Shown here: piece by piece, positions 7,581 through 16,165 of the stretch | Layout of the letters: each line of letters starts with the position of its first letter | Numbering within the stretch: position 1 is the stretch's first letter | Origin: Gammaproteobacteria bacterium | Lineage (GTDB): Bacteria; Pseudomonadota; Gammaproteobacteria; DSM-16500 | Assembly (NCBI GenBank): GCA_013287025.1 | Contig: JABDEN010000030.1 | Span: 1-19,835, forward strand | Length of the DNA stretch: 19,835 bases | Reading direction: 5' to 3' | The notes under the pieces: generated by a model | Databases searched by the model: none | What the model was told of the DNA's origin: nothing | What the model saw: the letters and a program-made list of their open reading frames with translations, nothing else | Translations under genes and position numbers: made by a program

Positions 7581-9636
7581 ATCACGTTTTATATGGGATA
7601 TTAAAATCATAAAAATGGCATTATGGGATGCGATACTTAAGCTATCACCTCGTCATCAAATCCGTAATCCGGTGATGTTTACAGTTTATGTGGGTTCCAT
7701 ATTAACGACTATACTTTTTATTCAGGCTTTAGGAGGGACAGGTGAGGCACCTGCTAAATTTATTTTGAGTATTGCGATATGGCTATGGTTTACGTTGCTT
7801 TTTGCGAATTTTGCAGAAGCCATGGCGGAAGGGCGAGGAAAAGCACAAGCTTTATCTTTACGTAAAGCCCGACGCGAAATTTCAGCTAAAAAATTAGCGA
7901 AAGCTGATCGTCAGGCAAAAATGACATTAATACAATCGGGAGAATTACGTACCGGTGATATTGTATTAGTCGAAGCAGGTGACTTTATTCCCAGTGATGG
8001 TGAAGTCATTGAAGGCATCGCTTCTGTGAATGAAAGTGCTATTACCGGTGAAAGCGCGCCGGTTATTCGAGAAAGTGGTGGCGATCGAAGTGCAGTTACC
8101 GGAGGAACACAAGTTATTTCTGACTGGTTAATTGTGCGAGTGACGAGTAATCCGGGTGAAACCTTTTTAGATAAAATGATTGCATTGGTTGAAGGCGCAA
8201 AAAGACAAAAAACACCCAATGAATTGGCGCTCACCATTCTGCTTGCAGCTCTCACCATCGTATTTTTATTAGTGTGTGCAACCTTATTGCCTTTTTCTAT
8301 TTATAGTGTGGCTGCTGCTGGCACCGGAACTGTGGTAACGATTACCGTTTTAGTTGCACTATTTGTTTGTCTTGCACCCACCACTATTGGTGGACTACTC
8401 TCGGCAATTGGTATTGCAGGAATGGATCGAATGATTCAGGCAAATGTCATTGCATTATCGGGTCGCGCTGTGGAGGCTGCTGGCGATATTGATATTTTGT
8501 TACTAGATAAAACAGGGACAATTACTTTAGGTAATAGACAAGCCACCGAATTTATTCCTATTGAAGGTGTGAGTATAGAAGCATTAGCGGATGCTGCACA
8601 ACTCGCATCGCTGGCTGATGAAACACCCGAGGGACGAAGTATTGTTATTTTAGCTAAAGAAAAGTATGGATTGAGAGGACGTGAAATTCATGAACTCGGT
8701 GCTACTTTTATTCCTTTTACCGCAGAAACACGAATGAGCGGTGCCAACTTACCAGAAAGACAAATTCGTAAAGGCGCAAGTGACGCCATAGAAGAACATA
8801 TTAAACAATTAAAAGGGAATTTCCCCTTATCCGCAGAGAAAATTGTCGAACGAATTTCGTCAAAAGGTGGAACTGCTTTAGTGGTGGCTGAAGGCAAACA
8901 TGTGCTCGGCGTCATCCATCTTAAAGATATTGTAAAAGGTGGTATTCGTGAGCGTTTTGCTCAATTAAGACAAATGGGTATTAGAACCATCATGGTCACG
9001 GGCGATAATGCATTGACTGCAGCAGCCATTGCGGGAGAAGCTGGAGTCGATGATTTTTTAGCGAGTGCAAAGCCTGAGGATAAACTTAAATTGATTCGTC
9101 GGTTACAAACAGAAGGCCATTTAGTGGCAATGACCGGGGATGGTACCAATGATGCGCCAGCGCTTGCACAAGCAGATGTGGCGGTTGCGATGAATACTGG
9201 AACACAAGCCGCAAAAGAAGCAGGAAATTTAGTAGATTTAGATTCTAATCCTACTAAATTAATTGAAGTAGTAGAAATTGGGAAACAATTATTAATGACA
9301 CGTGGGTCTCTTACAACATTTAGCATTGCTAATGATATCGCAAAATATTTTGCGATATTACCAGCGGCTTTTGCAACCACTTATCCTATGTTAAATACTT
9401 TAAATATCATGCGTCTTGCGACACCGGAAAGTGCTATTTTATCCGCTGTTATTTTTAATGCGCTTATTATTATTTTTTTAATTCCCCTTGCTTTACGTGG
9501 TGTTCAATATCGTCGAGTTTCAGCCGTTCGTTTATTAAGAAAAAATGTATTTGTGTATGGCCTTGGCGGTTTAATCATTCCATTTATTGGAATAAAAGTT
9601 ATTGATTTAATTTTGTTAGGATTGGGTTTGACATAA
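7570..9636 (+). CDS. kdpB: KdpB, P-type ATPase catalytic subunit
   Basis: A 688-aa P-type ATPase that hydrolyses ATP to drive K+ uptake. Key motifs are intact: TGES at residues 159-162 (actuator domain; the Ser162 equivalent is the known inhibitory phosphorylation site in E. coli KdpB), the phosphorylated Asp313 in [12 protein letters not shown], the nucleotide-binding domain, and [10 protein letters not shown] from residue 522 for Mg2+/phosphate handling. Membrane segments flank the cytoplasmic domains in the expected order, including [20 protein letters not shown] before the phosphorylation domain. The start overlaps the kdpA end by 11 bases, with GGGGAC as ribosome binding site. kdpC follows after 9 bases. 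It appears fully functional. Confidence 0.97.
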   Translation: MATKSRFIWDIKIIKMALWDAILKLSPRHQIRNPVMFTVYVGSILTTILFIQALGGTGEAPAKFILSIAIWLWFTLLFANFAEAMAEGRGKAQALSLRKARREISAKKLAKADRQAKMTLIQSGELRTGDIVLVEAGDFIPSDGEVIEGIASVNESAITGESAPVIRESGGDRSAVTGGTQVISDWLIVRVTSNPGETFLDKMIALVEGAKRQKTPNELALTILLAALTIVFLLVCATLLPFSIYSVAAAGTGTVVTITVLVALFVCLAPTTIGGLLSAIGIAGMDRMIQANVIALSGRAVEAAGDIDILLLDKTGTITLGNRQATEFIPIEGVSIEALADAAQLASLADETPEGRSIVILAKEKYGLRGREIHELGATFIPFTAETRMSGANLPERQIRKGASDAIEEHIKQLKGNFPLSAEKIVERISSKGGTALVVAEGKHVLGVIHLKDIVKGGIRERFAQLRQMGIRTIMVTGDNALTAAAIAGEAGVDDFLASAKPEDKLKLIRRLQTEGHLVAMTGDGTNDAPALAQADVAVAMNTGTQAAKEAGNLVDLDSNPTKLIEVVEIGKQLLMTRGSLTTFSIANDIAKYFAILPAAFATTYPMLNTLNIMRLATPESAILSAVIFNALIIIFLIPLALRGVQYRRVSAVRLLRKNVFVYGLGGLIIPFIGIKVIDLILLGLGLT

Positions 9637-9645
9637 GGATGTCAT

Positions 9646-10251
9646 ATGTTCAAGGAAATACTTTATCAAATAAAACCTAGTTTAATTATTTTATTTTTCT
9701 TTACCGTTTTAACAGGCATCATTTATCCTCTTGCAATAACGGGTTTTGCGCAGTTAATTTTTCCAAGGCAAGCAAATGGGAGTATTGTTGAAAAAAATGG
9801 TAAGCCAATCGGTTCATTATTAATTGGGCAATCATTCACTGATCCTCGTTATTTTCTTAGTCGCCCATCTGCAACTTCCCCTTTTCCTTATAATGGAGAA
9901 TCCTCATCAGGCTCTAACATGGGTCCATCTAATCCCGATTTTCTGAAGACAGTGAAAGAACGTGCTTCCTATTTACAGAAAATAAATCCAAACCAGCATT
10001 TAGTGCCTGTTGATTTAGTGACTACGTCAGGCAGTGGATTAGATCCTGATATCAGTCCACTTGCTGCTTTTTATCAAGTTTCGCGAATCGCTTCATTAAG
10101 AAATTTACCAGAAGATAAAATCAAAAAATTAATAGAAGGTTTAATTCAAAAAAGATTATTGGGTATTTTAGGAGAGCCTAAAGTGAATGTTTTACAACTC
10201 AACTTAGCACTAGATAACCTGGAGACGCAGAATGTCTCAAAACCGACCTAA
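9646..10251 (+). CDS. kdpC: KdpC, accessory subunit of Kdp ATPase
   Basis: A 201-aa protein with one N-terminal membrane anchor (LIILFFFTVLTGIIYPLAIT) and a periplasmic domain. It carries the family signatures GSLLIGQSFTDPRYFLSRPS and, later, DLVTTSGSGLDPDISPLAA, where KdpC assists K+ delivery and raises ATP affinity of the complex. Start ATG at 9646 follows AAGGATG. The length is slightly above the usual 190 because of a short polar C-terminal extension (DNLETQNVSKPT) encoded in the 20-base overlap with kdpD. All four structural genes kdpFABC are thus intact and in standard order. Confidence 0.96.
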   Translation: MFKEILYQIKPSLIILFFFTVLTGIIYPLAITGFAQLIFPRQANGSIVEKNGKPIGSLLIGQSFTDPRYFLSRPSATSPFPYNGESSSGSNMGPSNPDFLKTVKERASYLQKINPNQHLVPVDLVTTSGSGLDPDISPLAAFYQVSRIASLRNLPEDKIKKLIEGLIQKRLLGILGEPKVNVLQLNLALDNLETQNVSKPT

Positions 10252-12193
10252 TCCAGAAAAATTACTGCAACGCGTTCAAGCAGAAGAACTAAAAAAACGT
10301 CGCGGTAAATTAAAAATTTATCTTGGTGCTGCTCCCGGCGTTGGTAAAACACATGAAATGTTGCATGATGCTCTCGAAGAACGTGAAAAAAAATTAGATG
10401 TTGTGATCGGCGTTGTAGAATCGCATGGTCGAAAAGAAATTGAGTCCATGATAAAAAATTTTGAAATATTGCCGAGAGAAATTATTCAGTATCATGGTAG
10501 CGAATTATTGGAATTTGATTTAGATGGTGCTTTAAAACGAAATCCAGCATTAATTTTAATAGATGAAATGGCGCATTCGAATGCTCCCAATATGCGACAC
10601 AAAAAACGTTGGCAAGATATTAAGGAATTAATTGACCGCGGTATTGATGTGTATACCACACTAAATGTTCAACATATAGAAAGTCTGAATGACGATATTT
10701 CTCAAATTATTCATGCTCCCATTAAAGAAACCGTTCCTGATTCAATGATCGAAATGGCTGATACGCTTGAATTAGTGGATATTCCGACTGAAGAATTATT
10801 AAAACGCCTTCATGAAGGCAAAGTATATTTTCGAGAACAAGCAGCACTTGCTGCAGAACATTTTTTTAAAGAAGGAAATTTGATTGCTTTACGCGAACTT
10901 GCCTTACGTACAATGGCAGAACGAATCGGTTCCCAGGTATTGTTATATCGACAGGGTAAGGGGATTAAACATATTTGGCCGACAAAAGAAAAAATTTTAG
11001 TCTGCGTAGGAGCAGGTTCTCATTCACGAAAATTAATTCGTGCTGCCTGTCGTTTAGCGACCAGTTTACAAATTGATTGGATAGCGGTCTTTGTAGATAC
11101 GCCTAAAATGCAATCTTCTGAATTCAAGCATAACAAGGCTATTCAAAATCTAGGTTTTGCTGAACAATTAGGCGCAAAAACACGGGTTTTAACAGGATCT
11201 GATATTGTTAAGGAAATTATGGATTTTGCGCATGAGCAAAATGTGACGCAAATTATGGTTTGGAAAACGGTACGCCCGCGAATTCGTAGTCTATTTTTTC
11301 GTAATTTAGCGGATGAAATTGTTCGGCATAGTGAGGAAATTGACGTTTATATTATGACGGGCAAAAAAAACCCTGGTATTGCACAGCCATCCAATACTTC
11401 AGCTTTAACCCCTCAATCTTGGAAAAATTATTTTTTCTCGATAATTACCGTGGTCTTAGCAACTGGATTAAATTTTTTGCTTTATCCATTTTTAAATACT
11501 AGTAATCTCATTATGGTGTACTTATTAGGGGTCACCATTGTTGCATTATCAGGAAATATTGGACTCGCAATTATTACATCTATTTTAAGTGTTCTTGCTT
11601 ATGATTTCTTTTTTATTACACCTTTTTACAGTTTTGCTGTGTCTGATATCCAATATTTTTTTACCTTAATTGTGATGTTATTAGTATCATTCATCATAAG
11701 TCACTTATCCTTACGTATACGTAGGCAAGCAGATTCCGCACGTTTTGCAGAACGTCAAACAGCAGATTTACATGCTTTAAGTAAACAATTAGCGAGCACA
11801 AGAGGAACAGATAAAATAATTGATATAGGGTTACACTATATTGCTGATATATTCAATTGTGAAGTATATGCTTTATTACCTAAAGACGATCATCTTGTAC
11901 TCCACCCTAAAAATAAAATGGATGAACTTAATAATAAAGAACAAGGTATCGCAAAGTGGGTATATGAATTAGGAAAAATAGCGGGACTTGGTACAGATAC
12001 ACTTTCATTCTCAGAGGCTTTATACATTCCATTGATTGCCTCGCAAGGAACTATCGGTGTTTTGCGAGTAGTACCAAAAACCAAGCGATTATTTACTCCC
12101 GAGCAGATGTATCTTTTAGAATCATGCTCAAATCAAATTGCACTTGCACTTGAAGTCGATAAAATTCAAGAAAAAAACAAGAAAGTATTATAG
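10232..12193 (+). CDS. kdpD: KdpD sensor truncated before the histidine kinase domain
   Basis: KdpD is normally a sensor kinase of about 900 aa that switches on kdp at low K+. This product has only 653 aa. Present, in order: the KdpD N-terminal domain with Walker A GAAPGVGKT (32-40) and Walker-B-like LILIDEMAHSNAP (about 108-120); a universal-stress-like domain (about 248-375); the four-span DUF4118 membrane block (about 397-490); and a GAF domain (about 520-640). It stops at KIQEKNKKVL, just where the linker to the kinase begins. The whole DHp/ATPase part is missing, and no kdpE response regulator follows. Start overlaps kdpC by 20 bases, with GGAG upstream. Naturally short KdpD proteins exist in some cyanobacteria, but the vestige just downstream argues for decay here. 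Confidence 0.9.
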   Translation: MSQNRPNPEKLLQRVQAEELKKRRGKLKIYLGAAPGVGKTHEMLHDALEEREKKLDVVIGVVESHGRKEIESMIKNFEILPREIIQYHGSELLEFDLDGALKRNPALILIDEMAHSNAPNMRHKKRWQDIKELIDRGIDVYTTLNVQHIESLNDDISQIIHAPIKETVPDSMIEMADTLELVDIPTEELLKRLHEGKVYFREQAALAAEHFFKEGNLIALRELALRTMAERIGSQVLLYRQGKGIKHIWPTKEKILVCVGAGSHSRKLIRAACRLATSLQIDWIAVFVDTPKMQSSEFKHNKAIQNLGFAEQLGAKTRVLTGSDIVKEIMDFAHEQNVTQIMVWKTVRPRIRSLFFRNLADEIVRHSEEIDVYIMTGKKNPGIAQPSNTSALTPQSWKNYFFSIITVVLATGLNFLLYPFLNTSNLIMVYLLGVTIVALSGNIGLAIITSILSVLAYDFFFITPFYSFAVSDIQYFFTLIVMLLVSFIISHLSLRIRRQADSARFAERQTADLHALSKQLASTRGTDKIIDIGLHYIADIFNCEVYALLPKDDHLVLHPKNKMDELNNKEQGIAKWVYELGKIAGLGTDTLSFSEALYIPLIASQGTIGVLRVVPKTKRLFTPEQMYLLESCSNQIALALEVDKIQEKNKKVL

Positions 12194-12264
12194 AGGCCGA
12201 AAAATTTGGGCTGAAGATCGTAAAGAGCGTGGTGCAGCTTTCAAATTTACATCACCACTGAATG
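12184..12264 (+). pseudogene. Frameshifted vestige of the kdpD linker
   Basis: Just before and past the kdpD stop (12191-12193), the alternative frame reads SIIEAEK, matching the Glu-rich linker that usually joins the KdpD GAF domain to its histidine kinase. Restoring one A in the A7 run at about 12169-12175 would join the two as QEKKQESIIEAEK. After about seven codons the similarity ends; the frame itself runs to a stop at 12262-12264. So a single-base loss plus a deletion of the kinase half is the simplest history. The match is short and judged by eye. Confidence 0.4.
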
Positions 12265-12265
12265 G

Positions 12266-12285
12266 CAGGGTCTCGAAAGACCCTG
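12266..12285. terminator. Perfect 8-bp hairpin between kdpD and the ankyrin gene
   Basis: CAGGGTCT and AGACCCTG flank a four-base loop. On the minus strand the loop reads TTCG, a tetraloop that often stabilises terminators, and the hairpin begins seven bases after the stop of the ankyrin gene. On the plus strand it is followed at 14 bases by a T-rich stretch inside the ankyrin stop region. It separates two converging transcripts and may serve both, although neither side has an immediate U-tract. Confidence 0.5.
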
Positions 12286-12292
12286 TATGATG

Positions 12293-13312
12293 TTACTTTT
12301 TGGTTTTAGGTGCCGCATTTACATACGAAAAAATATGGTTAGTAATATCTTTTTTTCCATCATTACCAAAAAAATTATTAATTGGAGTGTTCTCTTGCTG
12401 TTTCTTTTCTCCCGCGCAAAACGCATCCTGCTTCTCATTTTTAAGGCGAGTTGCTAATACGTTAGGTTGAATGCGTTCTTCTATTTGCTTTTTAAGATCT
12501 GCGCTACATTGGCCTTTACTCGGATCATCAAAATCGCCAATCGCTTTATCAATAGTATTTGCAATAAATAATTCTTCATTGGATTCTTTTAATCCTTGTT
12601 GATATAAATAAGCTGCAAGCGCTTCTATCAATAAATCTAAGCAAGCTTTTTCATGTATAGTTTGTGGGTCATCTCCTCCTCTTCTAGAGTACACCGTGTT
12701 TGTATAAGCAAAGCTAAGCGCAGTTTTTTTATTAAAACAGGCTTTATATCTGTTATAATCATCGTTACAACTTGAAAAAAGATCAGCATTTTTCGAAAGC
12801 AAATGTTGAATAATTTTGAAGAATGTTTGTTGTGTTGCTTTCATCAGCGGTGTTTGATCAAATATATCTCTAATATTAATGTCTGCTTTCGCTTCTAATA
12901 AAGCGTCTATGATTTTTAAATTTTCGGCTTGGTTTATTGCTTTTATTAAGGGAGAATCTTTACCCATATTTATCGTTGCTTGATTTTTAATAAGAAAATC
13001 AACCGTTTTTTCTTTGTTATATGTCACGGCAAATCGCAAAGCTGTGTTTTTAAAAATTTCTTTGTCTAAACCATTTAGAAGAAGTACATCAAGAATAGCA
13101 GGTAATTTGTCATCAGGTAATTTTTTAATAATAGCTTGCATGAGAGGTGTATCATGAAATTCCTTTGTATCTCGTAAATCAAGACCACTCGAAGTTTTTG
13201 GATTATGATATTTTACATTAGCGTTAGCATCCGGTTTTTGAAATTCTAAGGCAAGTGCCTCAGGGCTTATATGAGCTGCTGCTAATGCACTTTCAAAAAA
13301 ACGATTATTCAT
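12293..13312 (-). CDS. Ankyrin-repeat protein, possible secreted effector
   Basis: A 339-aa protein without signal peptide or membrane segments. Residues about 53-210 contain four to five ankyrin repeats, seen as TPLMQAI, NTALRFAV...VDFLIKNQATINM, SPLIKAI...DALLEAKADINIRD, QTPLMKAT...HLLSKNADLF and KTALSFAY. The C-terminal third is helical and charged, ending in a Lys-rich tail (APKTKK). Ankyrin repeats bind other proteins. In Legionellales such stand-alone cytosolic proteins are often Dot/Icm type IV effectors, but I see no diagnostic secretion signal, so that is inference. ATG at 13312 has GAGGA about nine bases upstream. It is a single-gene unit, convergent with kdp. Confidence 0.75.
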   Translation of the reverse strand: MNNRFFESALAAAHISPEALALEFQKPDANANVKYHNPKTSSGLDLRDTKEFHDTPLMQAIIKKLPDDKLPAILDVLLLNGLDKEIFKNTALRFAVTYNKEKTVDFLIKNQATINMGKDSPLIKAINQAENLKIIDALLEAKADINIRDIFDQTPLMKATQQTFFKIIQHLLSKNADLFSSCNDDYNRYKACFNKKTALSFAYTNTVYSRRGGDDPQTIHEKACLDLLIEALAAYLYQQGLKESNEELFIANTIDKAIGDFDDPSKGQCSADLKKQIEERIQPNVLATRLKNEKQDAFCAGEKKQQENTPINNFFGNDGKKDITNHIFSYVNAAPKTKK

Positions 13313-13382
13313 TTTTATTCTGTCCTCAAAAAGCGGGAATGTAACAATTTCCTAATATGAATACAACTGGCTGTACGATAAG

Positions 13383-13416
13383 AAAAAATTGAACCCTCAC
13401 AATCGCTGAGGGTTCA
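13383..13416 (-). terminator. Rho-independent terminator of the S1-like gene
   Basis: TGAACCCTCA and TGAGGGTTCA (13390-13399 and 13407-13416) form a perfect 10-bp stem with a 7-base loop. On the minus strand it is followed at once by ATTTTTTC. It lies about 20 bases after the stop of the S1-like protein gene at 13436 and is a textbook intrinsic terminator. Confidence 0.85.
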
Positions 13417-13435
13417 TACATTTATTTATAGTGAA

Positions 13436-14536
13436 TTAACAATTGCCGGTTTGATGTGCACAAATAAAATTATACAAACTTACAAAAGTATTATCAAAAA
13501 TTGCGCTGCCATTACCTAAAGAAGTGGTATCGTTATAGCCATAAGAAGTCACACCCACCACGCGTGAGCGCGTTGGATTCGTTCCGCCAGTTTGACCCAC
13601 TGAAGCACTTCCAAAATTCTGTATCCAAGGGCCACCACCCGCACCTAAGCCCATATCGGAACCATATTCTGCATTATTTGGCGCAACCGCTTGCGCACTT
13701 TGCGCCAATACTTGATGCATGTATTGACCACTATCAAATGCGCCTGGGTAGCCAAGAATCGTTGCATGATTGGGGATTGTGCTTTGTGTTAAGAAACCGA
13801 GCGAACCGACCACACCTTGAATTTTTGTTGTCGTTCCATTCACTGCTTGATCAGCAATTTCTAGCATCGACCAATCACCTGCGTTAGGAACGGTACCGCC
13901 GCCATTAGCCCAAGTTCCTAAAGTAGATACATAACTTGCAGTCCAAGTCAGATAGGGCGCTGCGCCATTGTTATAAGCAGGCACAAACATCCAATTGCTA
14001 TACCAACCGGTTGAAGTACCACTATGGACACAATGTCCAGCAGCTAAAACGATTCTGGGACCGATGACTGCCGCAGAACAAGTTTTATTACCGGATGGAG
14101 TGGTAAAAAATAATTTTCCTACCGCTCTATAAGGATAACTTGTGACGGCAGTCGTGGGTGTTAATTGTGCGCTGGTAAATTGTTCTTGTAAGGTTCCTGC
14201 ATCAAGTGGTTTTGCTTTCACGGAAATTTTGGGTTGAAAAATTTGTTTCATGTTAGGTTGCATTTCGATTGTCGGCAATGAACCTTCTGTTTCAAACGGG
14301 GCATCTTTAAATTGACTTTTTAATTCTTCGATCGATAAATGTTTTACTCGACTATGATCTATTTGCGGTAAATCCATAGGTTCAGCTGCTTGCATACGTT
14401 CTGGCGTCCAGTAAGCTACAATGCTGGCAGAATCTGCAGCTTGATGAGTCACAATCGCAGGACTATTTGCTATCGCTGCATTAGAAATAAAAATAGCAGC
14501 AGTAATAAGAGAAAAAGTGAACGATTTTAAATGCAT
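13436..14536 (-). CDS. Secreted trypsin/V8-like protein with catalytic Ser replaced by Gly
   Basis: A 366-aa exported protein: signal peptide at the N-terminus (FTFSLITAAIFISNAAIA), a pro-region-like stretch to about residue 130, then a chymotrypsin-fold domain of the V8/glutamyl-endopeptidase type. His168 in LAAGHCV and Asp221 in NAGDWSML fit the catalytic triad. At the nucleophile site the family has G-x-S-G-G-P; here residues 298-303 are GAGGGP (in DMGLGAGGGPW), so the serine is Gly300, codon GGT (13639-13637), one base from AGT. The rest of the domain, including the Cys pair around His168, is preserved. It is thus probably a pseudoprotease, for example a binder, decoy or inhibitor. The ATG has AAAGGAG nine bases upstream; the gene is divergent from the S53 peptidase. 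Confidence 0.88.
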   Translation of the reverse strand: MHLKSFTFSLITAAIFISNAAIANSPAIVTHQAADSASIVAYWTPERMQAAEPMDLPQIDHSRVKHLSIEELKSQFKDAPFETEGSLPTIEMQPNMKQIFQPKISVKAKPLDAGTLQEQFTSAQLTPTTAVTSYPYRAVGKLFFTTPSGNKTCSAAVIGPRIVLAAGHCVHSGTSTGWYSNWMFVPAYNNGAAPYLTWTASYVSTLGTWANGGGTVPNAGDWSMLEIADQAVNGTTTKIQGVVGSLGFLTQSTIPNHATILGYPGAFDSGQYMHQVLAQSAQAVAPNNAEYGSDMGLGAGGGPWIQNFGSASVGQTGGTNPTRSRVVGVTSYGYNDTTSLGNGSAIFDNTFVSLYNFICAHQTGNC

Positions 14537-14699
14537 AAATTAAAGCTCCTTTGCGGTTAAAAACTTCTCCTTAAGGGAATTTGAGCATAGCATAATAAAA
14601 TATAAATTATGAAATAAAAATTGCGTTCGTCAGTTGTTTGTCCCGACTATAGGCTTCATGTTAAGATCATTCTGCTTTATAATTCAAAAGGAGATTTGG

Positions 14700-15911
14700 A
14701 TGAAAAGTTCATTGAAGAAAGGATTAAGACTCTCACCAATTTTTGCCTCGATTTTATTAACAGCATTTAATGCACATGCAATGCCAGCAAACAATACGAT
14801 TACGGGAGATAATATTAGAGCTATAGCTCCTTATCGTATCAAACCGAATACACCTTCATTTTTACCATCAGGATTTTCGCCCGCACAAATCATAAAAGCA
14901 TATACGATTAACAGTATTCCCAATCAAGGCGCGGGACAAACGATTGCCATTGTTGATGCTTATGATGATCCGAATGCTGAAGCCGATTTAGGTGTATTCA
15001 GCACAACATTTGGTTTACCTGCGTGTACAACTGCGAATGGTTGTTTCAAAAAAGTTTATGGGAGCGGCACACAACCTACCGGTGATACAGGCTGGGGTGT
15101 TGAAATTTCACTCGACGTACAATGGGTCCATGCAATTGCACCGCTTGCAAAAATAATATTAGTCGAAGCAGCAAGTAATAGCTTTACTGATTTATTTCAA
15201 GCAATCAATGTCGCTGTACAAAATGGTGCGAGTGTCGTTTCAATGAGTTGGGGTGGCGGAGAATTTTCTGGCGAAACGAGTTATGATTCAACATTTAATG
15301 TACCTAATGTGACATTCACTGCATCAACGGGTGATAATGGAACTGGTATATTATATCCAGCGATTTCGCCTAATGTCATTGGTTGCGGTGGCACCACACT
15401 CACGCTTGATTCTTCGGGAAATTATTCGAGTGAAACCGCTTGGTCTGGCAGTGGCGGTGGTATTAGCGCTTATGAACCAGAACCTTCCTATCAATCGGGT
15501 CTGCCAATTCCTAACAATCCCAATAAATTAAGAGGCGTACCTGACGTATCATACAATGCAGACCCAAATACTGGTGTTTCTGTTTATGATAGTTACGGCC
15601 AAAATGGCTGGATGGTTATCGGTGGAACAAGTGCTGCTGCGCCGCAATGGGCTGCTTTAATTGCGATTGCAAAAGCATCTGCAACCTCAAGTCTCACGAA
15701 CATTAATTCGACTTTATATACCCTTGCAAAAAGCAATTACAGCGGGCTTTACCATGACGTCACTTCCGGTTCAAACGGTAGCTGTGGCACAAACTGTACA
15801 GCGCAAGTTGGTTATGATTATGTCACAGGTATTGGCTCACCAAAAGCCGCAGCCTTGGTACAAGCATTGACGGGTAGTGGTGGCGGTGGTGGCAATCGAA
15901 TCCCAATCTAA
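14700..15911 (+). CDS. Secreted S53 (sedolisin-like) serine-carboxyl peptidase
   Basis: A 403-aa exported peptidase. I start at the ATG at 14700 because AAAGGAG lies just upstream and a signal peptide follows (LRLSPIFASILLTAFNAHA); an upstream TTG at 14634 gives an implausible extension. The S53 catalytic set is visible: Glu135 and Asp139 in GVEISLDVQW, the oxyanion Asp212 in TASTGDNG, and nucleophile Ser311 in GGTSAAAP. The C-terminal Ca2+ site is suggested by YHDVTSGSNG and GYDYVTGIGSP. Unlike classic sedolisins it has no large pro-domain: only about 40 residues separate the signal peptide from the catalytic domain. It ends in a Gly-rich tail (GSGGGGGNRIPI), perhaps the stub of a lost C-terminal domain. 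Family members work at acid pH. Confidence 0.88.
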   Translation: MKSSLKKGLRLSPIFASILLTAFNAHAMPANNTITGDNIRAIAPYRIKPNTPSFLPSGFSPAQIIKAYTINSIPNQGAGQTIAIVDAYDDPNAEADLGVFSTTFGLPACTTANGCFKKVYGSGTQPTGDTGWGVEISLDVQWVHAIAPLAKIILVEAASNSFTDLFQAINVAVQNGASVVSMSWGGGEFSGETSYDSTFNVPNVTFTASTGDNGTGILYPAISPNVIGCGGTTLTLDSSGNYSSETAWSGSGGGISAYEPEPSYQSGLPIPNNPNKLRGVPDVSYNADPNTGVSVYDSYGQNGWMVIGGTSAAAPQWAALIAIAKASATSSLTNINSTLYTLAKSNYSGLYHDVTSGSNGSCGTNCTAQVGYDYVTGIGSPKAAALVQALTGSGGGGGNRIPI

Positions 15912-15932
15912 TCTTATAAAATCGTACTGAAA

Positions 15933-15968
15933 TGTAAAAGAGGCATGTGTTAAAACATGCCTTTTACA
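15933..15968 (+). terminator. Long hairpin after the S53 peptidase gene
   Basis: TGTAAAA-GA-GGCATGT pairs with ACATGCC-TTTTACA around a 6-base loop, giving a 14-bp stem with a 2-base bulge. It starts 22 bases after the peptidase stop. The A4/T4 tracts lie inside the stem, so it could work in either direction. No separate U-tract follows on the plus strand. Confidence 0.65.
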
Positions 15969-16134
15969 CTGCATTCATTTCATGGATTAATTTAAATGAT
16001 CGATACCTATCATCAAGCGTGACTTGTGATGGCAATAAAATATCTTCTATTTGTCATTTTTTGTATAAATTTTTTAACATTTATAGGGTGATGACTTAAA
16101 TCTGTCCCAGAATTTTTTGTAATATTTGCTACAA

Positions 16135-16140
16135 TATAAT
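16135..16140 (+). promoter_or_regulatory. Consensus -10 box of the small Cys-rich gene
   Basis: A perfect TATAAT lies 26 bases before the ATG at 16166, with AGAGGA as ribosome binding site between. The -35 region is a T-run (16113-16118) and is poor, so only the -10 is called. Confidence 0.4.
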
Positions 16141-16165
16141 TGTGACATAAAAGAGGATTAATCCT

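Noticed and set aside
8961..9380. Minus-strand frame inside kdpB
   Set aside because: Antisense shadow of a highly conserved P-type ATPase region.
13501..13887. Plus-strand frame of 128 codons opposite the S1-like gene
   Set aside because: Antisense shadow; no ribosome binding site and no protein-like pattern.
14678..14683. TATAAT as promoter of the S53 gene
   Set aside because: The -35 is poor and transcription would begin inside or after the Shine-Dalgarno, leaving almost no leader.
14634..14699. TTG start of the S53 peptidase
   Set aside because: It puts a second hydrophobic stretch before the signal peptide; ATG 14700 has a strong ribosome binding site.
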